Below are positions 22,401 through 33,032 of a stretch of 64,000 bases of DNA, one piece after another. Origin of the DNA: Desmodesmus armatus (taxonomy: Eukaryota > Chlorophyta > Chlorophyceae > Sphaeropleales > Scenedesmaceae); assembly GCA_007449985.2 (NCBI GenBank), contig VIIQ02000581.1, positions 930,001-994,000 on the forward strand. Reading direction: 5' to 3'. A model generated the notes under the pieces. The model saw only the letters and a program-made list of their open reading frames with translations. It was not told where the DNA came from and made no database searches. A program made the translations under genes and the position numbers. Within the stretch, counting starts at the first letter, position 1; each line of letters starts with the position of its first letter.

Positions 22401-24442
22401 CAGATAAGCCCTTTGACTTTGCCTGGCCACAACCTGAACCCCTCAGGGCTGTGGGGCCCAGCGGCAGCCTGCTGCAGCTCAAGGGGGTGTCTTACACCTA
22501 CCCAGGGGCACCTGCACCTGTACTGCATGTGAGTCTTGATGATGGGATGGGGTCCTCAGTTCATGGTTCGTGGGTTTGGGAGGCTCACTGGGGCTGTTGT
22601 TGAGGTATGGGGTCATTCAGGCATGGTGAACTGCAGCCGTCGGGCTGCACTGCAGTTGGTACTCGAGGATGTGGGGCTGTGCATGATGGCCCGGTTGAGG
22701 GGCCACAACCTGAACCCCTCAGGGCTGTGGGGCCCAGTGGCAGCCGGCAGCAGCTCAAGGGTTGTCTTACACCTACCCGGCAGGGGCACCTGCGCCTGTA
22801 CTGCATGTGAGTCTTTGCAGTACTGCCCGTACAGTACATCGCGTTGTGAACATACTCGATTGACGGGCAGAGTTCTGTCTGTGGCACTAGCCAGTGCGCC
22901 AGGGGCTCATGAGGCTTTTAACTCTGCAATTAATCAGATGGACACTGGCTGCTTGGTACTGTTCAATGTCTCAACCAGACTCGACATCAGTGTATTCACG
23001 TCAGTCGAGCTAACAAATCATGCCAATGTGCCACCATGGCTGAGCTGCGCCTGGCAGCCCCTGATCAAGCGGGTCGATATTGTGTGCTGCAATGTCGCAG
23101 GGTGTCACTCTGGACATAACAGGCAGCAGCAGGATCGCCCTGTTGGGGCGCAACGGGGCCGGGAAGTCGACGCTACTGAATCTTCTGTCAGGCGGCCTTG
23201 CCCCCAATGCACCACCAGCAGGGTTTGTGCCCACAGCACCCAAAACCCCGCCCAAGGCTCAAGCGTCAAGCAGTCAGGTGCGGGCAAGGCGTGAACAACC
23301 CTCAATCCAGAGCTGTATCTCCACGTGTGTGTGCAGCAATGTGCAGACATCGTATTTGTTTGGTCCTGTGCAGCTTGCGTACATGGCCCTCAACCGGTTG
23401 GGGTACCCCTGACACTCAATCATGATCAGCACCTCTCAAAAGTAACCTGCACCATTACTGTGGCAACGTTCAAAACTGCTGGTAGCCCTTTTTGTTGCTT
23501 GAACAATCACCGCTGCCATATGCAACAGCACGGTTGTCCTGCTGATGCTGTGTATCGCTGCAGGGCTTGACGAAAAAGCAGCAGAAAGCAGCACGCGGCC
23601 TAGCAGTAGATGCATCCAGCCTGCCATCCGCTCGGGCAGCCGCAGCCGCCGCTGCTGCCGCCGCAGCGTCTGGCAGCAGCGCTGCTGCAGGTGTGATTGA
23701 GTGTCCTGCGGGGCTCAAGGTTGGGCTGTTTGGTCAGCACTGCATCGACGAGCTGCAACTTCCTGAGTCGGCGCTGCAGCGGCTGGCAGGTAGGCGGTTC
23801 GAGTCGGGCTGAAGTCACACTAAGTGGTGCCTGTCGAGATTTGAGTTTTGGTGCAGTCTTGTTTTCTGATAACCTTGGAGTGCAGGATATTTGCTTTGGT
23901 GGGGAGTCAACTGGCAGTGTGTGCTGTTTTGCTGAAAGTGGCACTCCAAAACCACTCAGCCTTTTGCCAACCTGCCTTCCTGCCCACATACTTCCCTGAC
24001 CTGTCCTGCAGCCCTGAACCCCACAGTTTTCAGCAGAGAGCAAGAGGGCCGCGACTACCTCGGATCCTTCGGCCTTGGAGGCAGTCCCTCCACACAGCCA
24101 CTGAGCTCACTGTCAGGGGGCCAGAAGGCTCGAGCTGCTTTGGCATTCCTTCTGGTGGCCCGGCCTCACTTGTTGCTGCTTGACGAACCTACAAACCACC
24201 TTGATATTGCAACGATTGAAGCTCTTGTAAAGGCGGTACAGGGCTACCAAGGCGCTGTGGTGATTGCCTCGCATGATGTGCGCTTTGTGAAGGAGGTGGT
24301 GGGGGAGGAGGGCGGGGAGGAGGAGGGGCAGGGGCGCGGGGAGGTGTGGGTGGTGGGGGAAGGGCGTGTGTTGAGGTGGGAGAGTGGGGTGGATGCCTAT
24401 GTGCAGCAGCTGACGAGCCAGCTTCGGAAGCAGCAACGGTGA
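16488..24442 (+). CDS. ABC-F family ATPase (two ABC domains, no membrane segments)
   Basis: Soluble tandem-ABC ATPase of the ABC-F group, whose members act on ribosomes and translation. Exons: 16488-16753, 18326-18495, 19318-19477, 19763-19937, 20283-20440, 20887-20999, 21294-21435, 21789-21887, 22340-22528, 23101-23277, 23564-23789, 24012-24442, about 768 residues. Domain 1 has Walker [10 protein letters not shown] (split by intron 1), signature LSGGWRMR, Walker [12 protein letters not shown] and the SHDRS switch. Domain 2 has [32 protein letters not shown] and ASHDVRF. The Lys/Arg-rich linker ([10 protein letters not shown]) between domains is typical of the family. The N-terminus is Ser/Ala-rich, and an Ala run sits inside domain 2. 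All junction phases fit except a one-base shortfall near 18400 in exon 2 (expected ..LLHVEQEV), probably a sequence error. The start at 16488 is the first ATG in frame. Subfamily is not assigned. Confidence 0.9.
16848..17610 (+). repeat. Five tandem copies of the ABC-F exon 1 end plus donor, inside intron 1
   Basis: The last roughly 65 bp of exon 1 (encoding [18 protein letters not shown]) and its GTGAGC/GTAAGT donor recur at about 16849-16917, 17017-17081, 17177-17245, 17368-17435 and 17536-17608. Spacing is about 165-190 bp. Each is followed by a G run (up to 20 G at 16958-16977). Four of the five keep the donor and the frame of the parental exon end. Confidence 0.9.
18030..18225 (+). repeat. 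Two extra copies of the ABC-F exon 2 start upstream of the real exon
   Basis: GGTGTTGGCAAG (the P-loop GVGK codons) with flanking sequence occurs at about 18046-18100 and 18173-18215, before the genuine exon start at 18326. The middle copy retains a good CAAACAG acceptor. The first copy has a C run directly abutting the coding-like sequence and lacks an AG. C runs precede the copies (18032-18045, 18257-18271). Confidence 0.85.
18629..18913 (+). repeat. Two extra copies of the ABC-F exon 2 end in intron 2
   Basis: The sequence encoding [21 protein letters not shown] recurs at 18629-18696 (donor GTGTGT kept) and 18846-18913 (donor changed to GATGTG and one in-frame stop). The genuine exon end is 18495. 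G runs lie between the copies. Confidence 0.85.
22640..22813 (+). repeat. Duplicate of the ABC-F exon 9 end plus donor in intron 9
   Basis: The segment from CCACAACCTGAACCCCTCAG to the CATGTGAGTCTT donor (exon 9, 22430-22534) recurs at about 22703-22815, with small indels that break the frame. The donor motif CATGTGAGTCTT is identical in both copies. Confidence 0.9.
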
Positions 24443-24472
24443 CAGGGGCGGGGTTTTGCTGTGAGGGTAGTT

Positions 24473-24885
24473 GCGGCATGATGCATGTGAACTTGTTATG
24501 TTTTATGACACCTCCCAGGTGTGCCTGCACCTCCGACAGCTGTGCATGGTACGTGTCCTTTCGATGTGCCAGCGTGCATGTTGCAGTTTCAGTGGCTGCT
24601 TTGTCTTGGCCTTGACGGAGTTTGTCAGCCATTGGTGTATGCTGCACGCTGCGGGTGACCCGCACTAAACAGAGTTCCAGGGGCCAGTTTCATGGCATGA
24701 CCCTTGGGGGGTTGGAGGGGGGGGGAGGGGGGGGGGGCGGGGAGGACACAGCCCCATGTGGCGGCAGGCAGGTTGCTGTAGTCTTGAAGTATGAATTGTG
24801 ATGCAGATATTCTGCAAGTGCATGTCATCTGGTGGCCCTGAGCTGGCCTGCTTGTGCACTTTCTGTCATGCAGGTGGTGTACATT
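24473..24885 (+). repeat. Dispersed direct duplication, member 1 (partner at 28551-28884)
   Basis: Shared blocks in the same order include GGCATGATGCA.G.GA.CTTGTT, GGAGTTTGTCA.CCAT, GCTGCGGGTGAC.CGCA, TGGTGGCCCTG.GC.GGCCTGC and CATGCAGGTGGTGT. The partner sits downstream of BTB copy 1. The copies are diverged and have no common frame. Confidence 0.75.
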
Positions 24886-25701
24886 GTTGAAGTTGTTGGG
24901 TGCATAGGTGCCACCTATGCGGCATTCTCCTTTTTTCCCGGACGTGTCTGTTCCAACCCATGCGTCTCACAATGTCTGTATTGTGCACATCGCACAAGGA
25001 CATGCAGCTTGCCAACCAAATGTGGTTGCGCTGATTGATTGCTGATGGCCATGCCTGCATCTGTGTCTGTGCTCGCATGCAGCTGTGCAATGTGACTGTT
25101 GCAGTGGTTGTGTCACACAACCGCACACGAGTTGTGCTGCAAGAGCACGCAGCAAGCTGCGCACGCTTTCACCTCATCCATTCAGAGCCTTAGTTGTGTG
25201 TGTTGTGCTGGGGCTGTCGTTCCAGCTTGCTTTTGGTGATTTCCCTGCTGCTCTTGTCTTGGTCTGCGTGTGCACGTGTGCAAGTGCTGAAGTCCTTGGC
25301 AAGGACTCCTTGCACCATGCATGGCTGCCGTGCGACACAGGATTGCAGCAGTACACAGTGCACGCAGCCACTAGTGTCTCTTGCATCCAGGCTTTACTGC
25401 TGGCTGAGTGCCTCGATGGTGCAACCCGTTTTGGTGACACATTTGTCACCAACAGGGCCTGCCAGATACCCCGCACCCAATTGTTGCCGACGTGCTGCGC
25501 ATATACATGGTGTCAGACACCCCACTGAACTGGTGGACTATACTCCTGAAGATATGACATATCCGCCATTGCCGGTATAGCTGACAAATCTGTCAAATTT
25601 CGAACGTCTTCATGACTCGGGCGCCCCCTCACCTGCCTTCTTTTCCGTTACGTTGTGCCATTGTCAAAGTGCGCAGAAACCGTTTCGTTTCAAACGTCGA
25701 G

Positions 25702-25742
25702 AGTGCTGGCAGGACCTGACAGAAAGTCCCTCCCTTCTGTCC
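25702..25742 (+). promoter_or_regulatory. Upstream element shared by BTB copies 1 and 3
   Basis: TGCTGGCAGGACCT..CAGA followed by TCCCTCCCTTCTGTCC is matched at 32612-32657 by TGCTGGCAAGACCTACAGA and TCCATCCCTTCTGTCC. It ends about 29 bp before the start codon of copy 1. Whether it is promoter or leftover 5' leader is inference. Confidence 0.45.
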
Positions 25743-25770
25743 AGCCCGCTTCGGGTCACTCCGATCAGCC

Positions 25771-27943
25771 ATGGGTCTGACATTCGCTCACCTATGGCAG
25801 CAGCATGAGTCTTCGGACATGGACGTAATCCTGCTGGCACCTACAGCACAGCCCGGCGGGCAGGAGCAGCAGCAAAATCTCCTGGCCAGCCCTGCATCGA
25901 CTGAGCTGGCCCGCTTTCCAGCCCACAGCGTCCTCTTGAGCAATAGTGACGTGTTGCGATCCAGAGTAAGCATCAATGGCAGGCGTGTACCATGCATGCC
26001 TGCACCTGCAGGTGCCAGCTGGGGCTTGCATTCATCATGGCTACACTGCTCTGCTTGCTGTGCTGTCCTGCAAGCCGGCATTGTGAAAAGGTGACGTGCT
26101 TGTAATTTCATCAGAAACACTGCTGATACAGTACATAGAGTATACAGTACATAGAGGATACAGTACATAGAGTACATAGAGCACCCCGATTTCCTGTTTC
26201 AATGTGGCCACTACTGTATCAGCTGCTGCGCTGGCAAGATGAGACGTCTGCCGAGAGGACCAGGACCAGCAACAACTACAACAGCAGCAGCGTGGAGCAA
26301 GCCATGCGGTCCAGGCTTGTGCTGGAGCTGCAGGATGCCTCAGAGCAGGAGGCAGCACTGGCAGTTCTGCAGTCCCTGTATGCAGTCAAGCCGCTGCCTG
26401 AGCTGCTGTCAGAGCTGACCCAGGAGCAGCAGCTGCAGGCAGCAGTGCTGGCAGACAAGTGGCAGGTACCCCATGTCAGCAGCGCAGCAGCACAGCTGCT
26501 TAGAAATGCACTCAAATCAGCTGACGGTCTTGAAGATGCAGCACAGCAGCGCATTCTGCAGGGTCCACCACTGGCAGCCTGCCTGCAGCAGCTGCTGAAG
26601 AGCGTGCTGCTGTCCCTGTTTGCTGACCTGGAGGCAGTGTGGGCAGATGAAGGACGGCAGCAGCAGCTGCTCGGGCTGCCCTTACGCGCCATGGAGCTGC
26701 TGCTGTCCTGCGACAAAGTCAAGGTGCGGCCAAGCAGAACCTCCGGGTTGTGACAAGTTGATGCACAAACACAATGGCATGACGCGCTGGCAATCTGTCA
26801 TGATGAGGCAATAGTGAAGCCGTTGCTACCCTTTTCTCTGTTTTCGTACCAGATTCACATGCAGACTCTGAAGCCTTTATTGATGTTTGAGCCTGCATTG
26901 AACCGTGCTGACTGCTTGTCGTGCCTGGTGTGCAGGTGGCAAGTGAAGACACGGTGCTGTACACGCTGCAGCGGTACCTGCGTAGGCTCAGCGCAGCACA
27001 GCGGGAGCATGCCAGGCAGGTACTGGCACCACTCATCCGCTGCCAGCACCTCTCACAGTACTGGCTTGCCATGTCATTGGACTTGACACATGCCGCAGAA
27101 TCAGCAGTCCTGACTGACCTGCGCCCACTGCTCGTGAGGCTCTTGGTTGTGCGCAGTGCACACTTGGGTCTTAAGCTGCAGCCCGCAGACCTGCAGCGGC
27201 GGCTGCCGGATGCTCCACCCAGCTGGGCGCTGGGGCGGCGGCTCGGCAAGCCTGTCAGCAGCGTGTCTGTCACGTGGGACCTCCCTATCAGCCTGTTGCG
27301 GGAGGCAGCACAGCGCTGTGTTACAGAGGGCAGGGTGATCAAGATGCTGGCACAGGTTGCGACACCTCCGCTAGGTGGCTTCAGCTTCAAGGTGGGAGCA
27401 ATGTGCAGACCGGTTGATGGTGGCTCCGAGGTTGACTTGTTTGCCTCTTGCAGCAACCTTGCAGCAGGCCTCCTGTGCCCTCGGTTCAGGTGTCAGCTTG
27501 TGACAGCGTGTGGTCGACGCGATGGTGGCTTTACACCTATGGGATCACCTTCTGCCACTTTCAGCAAGTTCCTCAATGTGGGCGTGATGGCGGGGGGCTG
27601 GGATGCAGTGGTCTGGGCTGCCAAGGGGCTGCCAGCCAGTGGTGCCCTGCCCCTCACTCTCACTGTGTCTGAGGTGGGCCACATGCAGCGTGCACCAACA
27701 CCTGTGCAACGTCCTTTGGGACAGCCTGTGGCTGTGCCAGCTGTGGCTGTGCCAGCTGTGGCTGTGCCAGCTGTGCCAGCTGTGGCTGTGCCAGCTGTGC
27801 CAGCTGTGGCTGTGCCAGCTTTGCCAGCTGTGGCTGTGCCAGCTGTGGCTGTGCCAGCTGTGCCAGCTGTGGCTGTGCCAGCTGTGCCAGCTGTGGCTTT
27901 GCCAGGTGTGCCAGCGGGATTGAGAATACGGGTGGTGCCGTAG
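25771..27943 (+). CDS. BTB-BACK protein, cluster copy 1 (LRB/POB1-like architecture)
   Basis: Three exons (25771-25965, 26223-26723, 26936-27943; all phase 0) give 567 residues. The N-terminal half is a BTB/POZ fold: MGLTFAHLWQQ, SDMDVILLAP, FPAHSVLLSNSDVLRSR, then after an Asn/Ser insert LELQDASEQEAALAVLQSLY and LADKWQVPHVSS. Exon 3 opens with a BACK-like segment (VASEDTVLYTLQRYL, LIRCQHLSQYW) and ends in a beta-rich domain (PPSWALGRR, SVTWDLPISLLREAAQRC, GGFSFKVGAMC, LPLTLTVSEV). The order resembles plant LRB/POB1 proteins, which serve as CUL3 ubiquitin-ligase adaptors; that role is inferred here. A C-terminal tail of about 60 residues is made of AVPAV/AVPAL repeats unique to this copy. The four paralogs follow within 17 kb. 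Confidence 0.85.
26118..26182 (+). repeat. TACAGTACATAGAG short tandem repeat in intron 1 of BTB copy 1
   Basis: ATACAGTACATAGAG-like units recur four to five times with small variations, just before the acceptor of exon 2. Confidence 0.75.
27724..27905 (+). repeat. Coding minisatellite in BTB copy 1 (AVPAV repeats)
   Basis: 15-bp units GTGGCTGTGCCAGCT alternate with 9-bp GTGCCAGCT units, about 15 units in all. They stay in frame and encode (V)AVPAV. The unit lengths are multiples of three, so copy-number change would preserve the frame. Confidence 0.9.
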
Positions 27944-30056
27944 TCAGGTGGTGCTGTGCGGCATAGTAAGTGTCCATCTTTGGTGCTGCCAGTGATGGGG
28001 TCTGGGCTGGCACGCGCCAATTGATGCAGGTTTTGATCTGTGCGTAGGCCGTGTTGTCTATCGTGTTGACTGATGCAAACAGCAGCAGCTGTGGTGTGCG
28101 TGACGCAAGCAGCCATCTGAAGTGGTTTTTTACACCTTGGCAGCTGCAGGGTAAGTTGCTCACGTACAGCAGCAGTGATGTTAAGTGGCAGTGCATATCT
28201 TCATGCATGCCTGCACCAGCGATGTTTGGCAGGCCTTCATGGTCTGTCGTGGCTGTCAAACCATTGTAGTTTGCGGCTGTGCATGTAGGTATTTGCCACG
28301 TTGAAGTTACATCCTGCCAGGCCTGTTCTGTTTGTGCGCGCCTTGCGCCTCTGTTTGCGCGCTCGTGCAAGTGCCTTCCTTGAAGATGGCTGACGCGTAC
28401 AGCATTGTGTTGTTCATGGCCTGTGCTGGGGCCATGCACAGCAGGCTGATGCGGCCAGACCCTGCATGCAGGACTTTGTTGTACTAGGCCTGTGCTGAGA
28501 CCGTTGCTGCTTCAGTTGTTGGAATGGTGATGGCGGCAGGGGTTTTGTGAGGGCATGATGCAGGCGAGCTTGTTGAAAGATTCATACACTTGTGAGGGGT
28601 CCCTTACGGTTGTACATGGTGTGTGTCCTGGAAACATGCCAGATATGCGTGTTTCAGTGGTTGCCTTGTGTTGGCCTCATGGAGTTTGTCACCCATCCAT
28701 TTGTACCGCAAGCTGCGGGTGACGCGCAGCGTGGATTTGGCTTTTTAAATCTGTGGTGAATGGGGTTGGTGCAGCTGCATCTTAGTGGTCATGATAATGT
28801 GTCTGTGCAGGCTTTCTGCTTGTGCATCCCATATGGTGGCCCTGGGCCGGCCTGCATGTGTGCTTAATGGCATGCAGGTGGTGTTGTGTTGCTGAGTGCA
28901 TGCGTGCACCCTGCACAATATGGATGCATTCACCTGTATCACCTATAAGCAACTGCATGTTGGCAGCCTGTTGACAGCGGCAGGCAAGTTGTAAGTGCTG
29001 AGCACAGACATGCACTTGTTTGGCAATCAAGTGGAGTGCTGAGTTTGGGAGTTTGTCTCCCATACATGTACTGTACTTTGAGAGGTTGTGCTCGACGGAT
29101 GATTGTCATGATGCAGGCTGCTGACAGATGTCTGTCAGCTGCAGCAATGTCTCTGTTGGCGCCCTTGTGGGCCCCAGCTTGACAAACCCATCTTGTTTCT
29201 CACTTATACTATTAGAGTTTGCTTGCAAGTTCAGGCTGCACTGAACATTTTGAGCTGGGCGCACAGCGGTGGGTTGGGAGTGGCTGCGAATGGGGTGCCT
29301 GCCAGCAGCAGCCTGCCCAGCATTGTGCTCCTGTTGTGAGGTGGTTTGCATGCGGCCTGCACTGTGTGCGCCCACCAGCACCTAGGCAGGCTCTTCAGCG
29401 GTGCCCCCGGGGCACTAATAGTGATGCTGTAGTGGCCTTTTGAGTCTGGGGTGGAGGCAGCACGTGGGCAGGATCATGGGGTGTTCATCAAATGATGGGG
29501 GTGTCAGCTGTGCTGTGCTGTGCTGCCCCAGCTCACTTGCTACCCTCTTGGACCGTATTAAACTGGCTTAATGTATTCCAACCCTCCGTAGCCAGGCCAA
29601 ATCGCGAGGTTGACACAACATGACTGTTCCAACTGACAGCCGTGATTCGGATCCCCCCCCCATCCTCAGAATGTAGCTAATTCAAGCACAGATGATCAGG
29701 TCAAGCAATACTGCTGGCAGGGCCTGAAGAGAGCTGCTCAGTTCTCTAGCAGGCTTGTACACAACCCAGTGAGCCACACAAACCCCCTTATCAAAATCTC
29801 ACAGGTATGGGCAGCACACGCACGCCGGTAATAAATCGATGCGAATGAGTTCTGCGACAAATTAGACAAAGTAAATTAAATTAAGTCTACTTACAAGCCT
29901 GTGCAACAGCAACAACACACCAAACGCTGAGCCTAACACCCAACCGCTGGGTGACAACGTCAACAGCAAAGAACACATCACCCTCCAATGCTCACAGCCC
30001 ACACAGCATGCTGCAGCCCTGAGCAGCATACACATATCCGCAGGACTCCCAGCCCA
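27944..30056. other. Intergenic region between convergent BTB copies 1 and 2
   Basis: No gene is recognised. It holds the second member of the dispersed duplication (28551-28884). An open frame on the minus strand around 27660-28439 merely reads the coding minisatellite in antisense. A sequence near 29700 (TACTGCTGGCAGGGCCTGA) weakly resembles the BTB upstream element. Confidence 0.55.
28551..28884 (+). repeat. Dispersed direct duplication, member 2
   Basis: Partner of 24473-24885, same orientation, about 4.1 kb away. Blocks such as GGAGTTTGTCACCCAT, GCTGCGGGTGACGCGCAG and CATGCAGGTGGTGTTGTG are retained. Confidence 0.75.
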
Positions 30057-32103
30057 TCAGAGCCACCCACGCCCAGCAGGTGCGTGGGGAGAAGCGGACA
30101 CTGTGAGCTTGATGGTGAGTTGGCCGCTGGTAGGCAGCCCCTTGCCCACCCAAGCCACCTCATCCCAGCCGTCAGCCACGGGCCCCAGCGCAAAGTAGTC
30201 TGGCGAGCCGACCATTTTACCACCAGACATAGGCCTGGACATGATACTTGTGCTAGCGTCATACTCCTCAACCACTACATCAAACCTGGACATATGGAAC
30301 ATGTCATCCGGCAGGGTCCCTGGCCTGCAGTACAAGCCAATACTGACGCCCCTCTTCCCCCAATCACAGCACAGCGTGACACCATAGTCAATGCCGCCCA
30401 GTGGAGGGGAATCCTCTGGAGCAGCCAGCAGGACTTCATCTTGTTCAGCAGCGCAGCGGCGTGCAGCATCACGCAACACGCTGACGTTCAACTGCCACAC
30501 CATCTGCACGCTGTTCACAACCTTGCTGACCCTGCGCCCCAGCGCCCAACTGGGCGGTGCACCTGACAACAGCCCACCATGCTGTAGGTCTGTGCTTCTC
30601 ACTTCGCAATCCGCATGCGCATCCCGCAACAGCAGCAGTCGCTGGAGGTGCTGCCGCATCTCAAACTCCGGCAGCAGCAGCTCACTTGCTTCATCTGAGC
30701 TTAGCAACCCTGACAGCCAGTAGCGGGATAGGTGTGGAAACCTGATGAGGGGTACTAGTCGCTGCTTGGCACTGTGCCGTTGCAGCGCATCTTTCGACTG
30801 ACTGAGGTACTGCCTGACAGTGTACAGAATGGTGTCTTCGGACGCCACCTGTAGAACAGCATTGAAAGGCAAGCAAGGAGGATAAGTTACTGTTGCAGAG
30901 CAGTATTTGGCAAAGCATGCCCCCTCTGGAGCCTGCTGGGCCTGTCGATATTATTGATGGCAACTGATAGTGTTTTGAGCTAGTGTGAACATGTCGAGCT
31001 TGTCGGGCTGCAAAGTGCAAACGTCTTCACATATGATGTGTGTGCTCAGGCTCTTCAGACACGCCTATGTGTGCTGCATAGGCCTACCTTGAGTTCATCG
31101 TAGGACAGCAGCAGTTCCATGGCAGGCAGGGACAGGCCTAACAGCTTGTCCCGCAGGCTGTGATCCGCCCAGACCGCCTCCAGGTCACCAAACAGGGACA
31201 CCAGCACACTCTTGAGCAGCGGCTGCAGGCAGTCAGGAAGAGCTTCGGGTGACAGCACACGCTGCTGCACCGCCTCTGCCAGAGCGCCTGGGGCTTTGGC
31301 TGCATCTGCAAGCAGCTGTGCTGCTGTGCTGCTGACAAGGGGCACCTGCCACATGTCTGCCAGCACTGCTGCCTGCAGCTGCTGCTCCTGGGTCAGCTCT
31401 GACAGCAGCTCAGGCAGCGGCTTTGACTGCATACAGGGACTGCAGCACTGCAAGTGCTGCCTCCTGCTCTGAAGCATCCTGCAGCTCCAGCTCAAGCCTG
31501 GCCCGCGTGGTCTCCTTTTCGCTGATGTTACTGCTTATGTTGTTGGAGCTGCTGTTGCGCCTGGTCCTCTTGGCAGGCCTTGTGCAAGGCGCCTCATCCT
31601 GCCAGCGCAGCACCTGAACCAAGCATGGCAGGAGGGATGGACAAGTGATTAGGCTTATGTAGCACTGCTGGTTACACCGCATATTCCTTCACACTATAGC
31701 CTGTGTCCTTCAAACTGCAATCCATGCCTCCCCTATCTCTTCCTGCACAGTGCAGGCTATGCTTCCCTACTCCCTCACGAAAGAATGACAGCAGGTCTGC
31801 CACATGCTGTCCCAAATCCCATGCACGTGCTGGTTGAGGGCAAAACCTTGACAGATGTCCTCGGCAATAGCGGAGTCATTCATTCCGTGGTTTGCAACCT
31901 ACCCTGCACCAAAGCACGTCGCTGTTGCTGAGGAGGATGCTGTGGGCCGGGAAAGTGACCAGCTCTACCTTAGCAGGCTGGGTTGCATCCTGCTGCTGAT
32001 CCCGCTCGCCTGACTGGTCTGCAGTAAGTGATGGTGCCAGCAGGATCACGTCCATATCTGAGGACTGCTGCTGCTGCCATAGGTGAGCAAACGACAGAGA
32101 CAT
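30057..32103 (-). CDS. BTB-BACK protein, cluster copy 2, inverted, with one frameshift
   Basis: Three exons on the minus strand: 32103-31903, 31613-31088, 30848-30057, matching copies 1, 3 and 4 in structure (about 505 residues if the shift is corrected). Exon 1 encodes MSLSFAHLWQQQQSS..FPAHSILLSNSDVLWCR. Exon 2 encodes the rest of the BTB fold. Exon 3 encodes the BACK segment (VASEDTILYTVRQYL, RFPHLSRYW) and the C-terminal domain (PPSWALGRRVSK, LPTSGQLTIKLTVS). At 31422-31424 there are three T where the paralogs have two, so the frame breaks inside QSLYAVK-PLPELL and the exon is 526 bp rather than a multiple of three. Everything downstream is open in the other frame, so this is either a very recent pseudogene or a sequence error. 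It is divergent from copy 3 across the MITE. Confidence 0.8.
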
Positions 32104-33032
32104 TGAGCTTTGATCAGGATGGATCTGTTTGAAGGCCGACTGATTGTCTCTGTGATAAGCGACGCAACAAATGTCAGCACTGGGATCCACACGGTAAACA
32201 GCCCACTGTCTCACGCCAGGAGTCCTGCAATTTCAAATCTTGACAGGCTCCGTGTGACTCCGGACCGGCACCCTTCATCTCCCTTTCTTAGGGTAGGGAT
32301 TATTTGTAAGTGACACAGGGAGTTATTCTGTCAGGCTTTCAAAATGCCCCCACCCCTGGGGGCATTGACTGGGAGGCTCAGGCTGAGAAATGCCCCATGC
32401 CCCCCCCCCCTCTTGAGGCCCCAAACTGCCCTGTTTTCAAGGCATATTGCAGGCTTGGCAGCAGGCTCCCTGCAAGGCCCAATGCCCCCACCCCTGGGGG
32501 CATGCTCTTGAGCCGAAATGCCCCTAGCCCTCCCCCCTACTAGAATAACTCCCTGTGTCACTTTCAACTAATCCCTACCCTTAGACTGTGCTGTTATCAA
32601 CGCACAAAGGTTCGGACTGCTGGCAAGACCTACAGACATACGTCCATCCCTTCTGTCCTGAGTGATCACAGTTCCCTTGAGGTCTGATGAGGGGCAGAGG
32701 GCATGATGCCACCACTCCTCTCAAGCTATGAAGCAGCTGGTGTGTACTTCTTGATTTTCGTTATGTTTCAACCTCTGGCATCCTGCTTGCTCCACTCGCA
32801 GACCTTGAAACCTGTCACAGCCCGCCCAGATGATTACTTAACGTGTGTGGGCATGCACCCGCTGTTACATCCCCATTCTGTTGCCCACTAATGAATTGCG
32901 CAAACGTCTAGACCCTTGCACGCGCACGCAGACCGTCGGATTCCTCGTGCCTGGATAGCTTGCAATCACGACTGCAACACCCAGATTAGCTGCCAGACGT
33001 CCTTACCTTTGCAGAGTATAGTCACAGCAGAC
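32104..33032. promoter_or_regulatory. Divergent upstream region of BTB copies 2 and 3
   Basis: 929 bp between two start codons pointing away from each other. It contains a 290-bp MITE (32291-32580) and, 32 bp to its right, the TGCTGGCAAGACCT element (32612-32657) shared with copy 1. The element is about 375 bp before the copy 3 start. Confidence 0.5.
32288..32583. mobile_element. MITE, PIF/Harbinger (Tourist-like), 290 bp with 39-bp terminal inverted repeats
   Basis: The element spans 32291-32580. Its 39-bp ends (32291-32329 and the reverse complement of 32542-32580) differ at only two positions and begin GGGTAGGGATTA. TTA flanks both sides (32288-32290 and 32581-32583), the 3-bp target-site duplication typical of PIF/Harbinger elements. 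The interior carries two copies of a CCCCCACCCCTGGGGGCAT palindromic motif (about 32345 and 32484), and no transposase. Near-identical ends suggest fairly recent insertion. Confidence 0.85.

Larger units (their letters stand above)
24443..25770. other. Intergenic region, ABC-F 3' flank and BTB copy 1 upstream region
   Basis: No gene is recognised. It contains the first member of a dispersed duplication (24473-24885), a long G run at 24708-24742, and the upstream element shared with BTB copy 3 (25702-25742) about 30 bp before the start codon of BTB copy 1. Confidence 0.6.

Noticed and set aside
27493..28439. Long minus-strand frames opposite BTB copy 1
   Set aside because: They read the AVPAV minisatellite in antisense. 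The open frame results from the 15/9-bp repeat, not from coding selection.
30057..32103. Calling BTB copy 2 a definite pseudogene
   Set aside because: Only one extra T in a T run breaks it, the splice sites are intact, and similar one-base breaks affect several other genes in the window, so sequence error is at least as likely.
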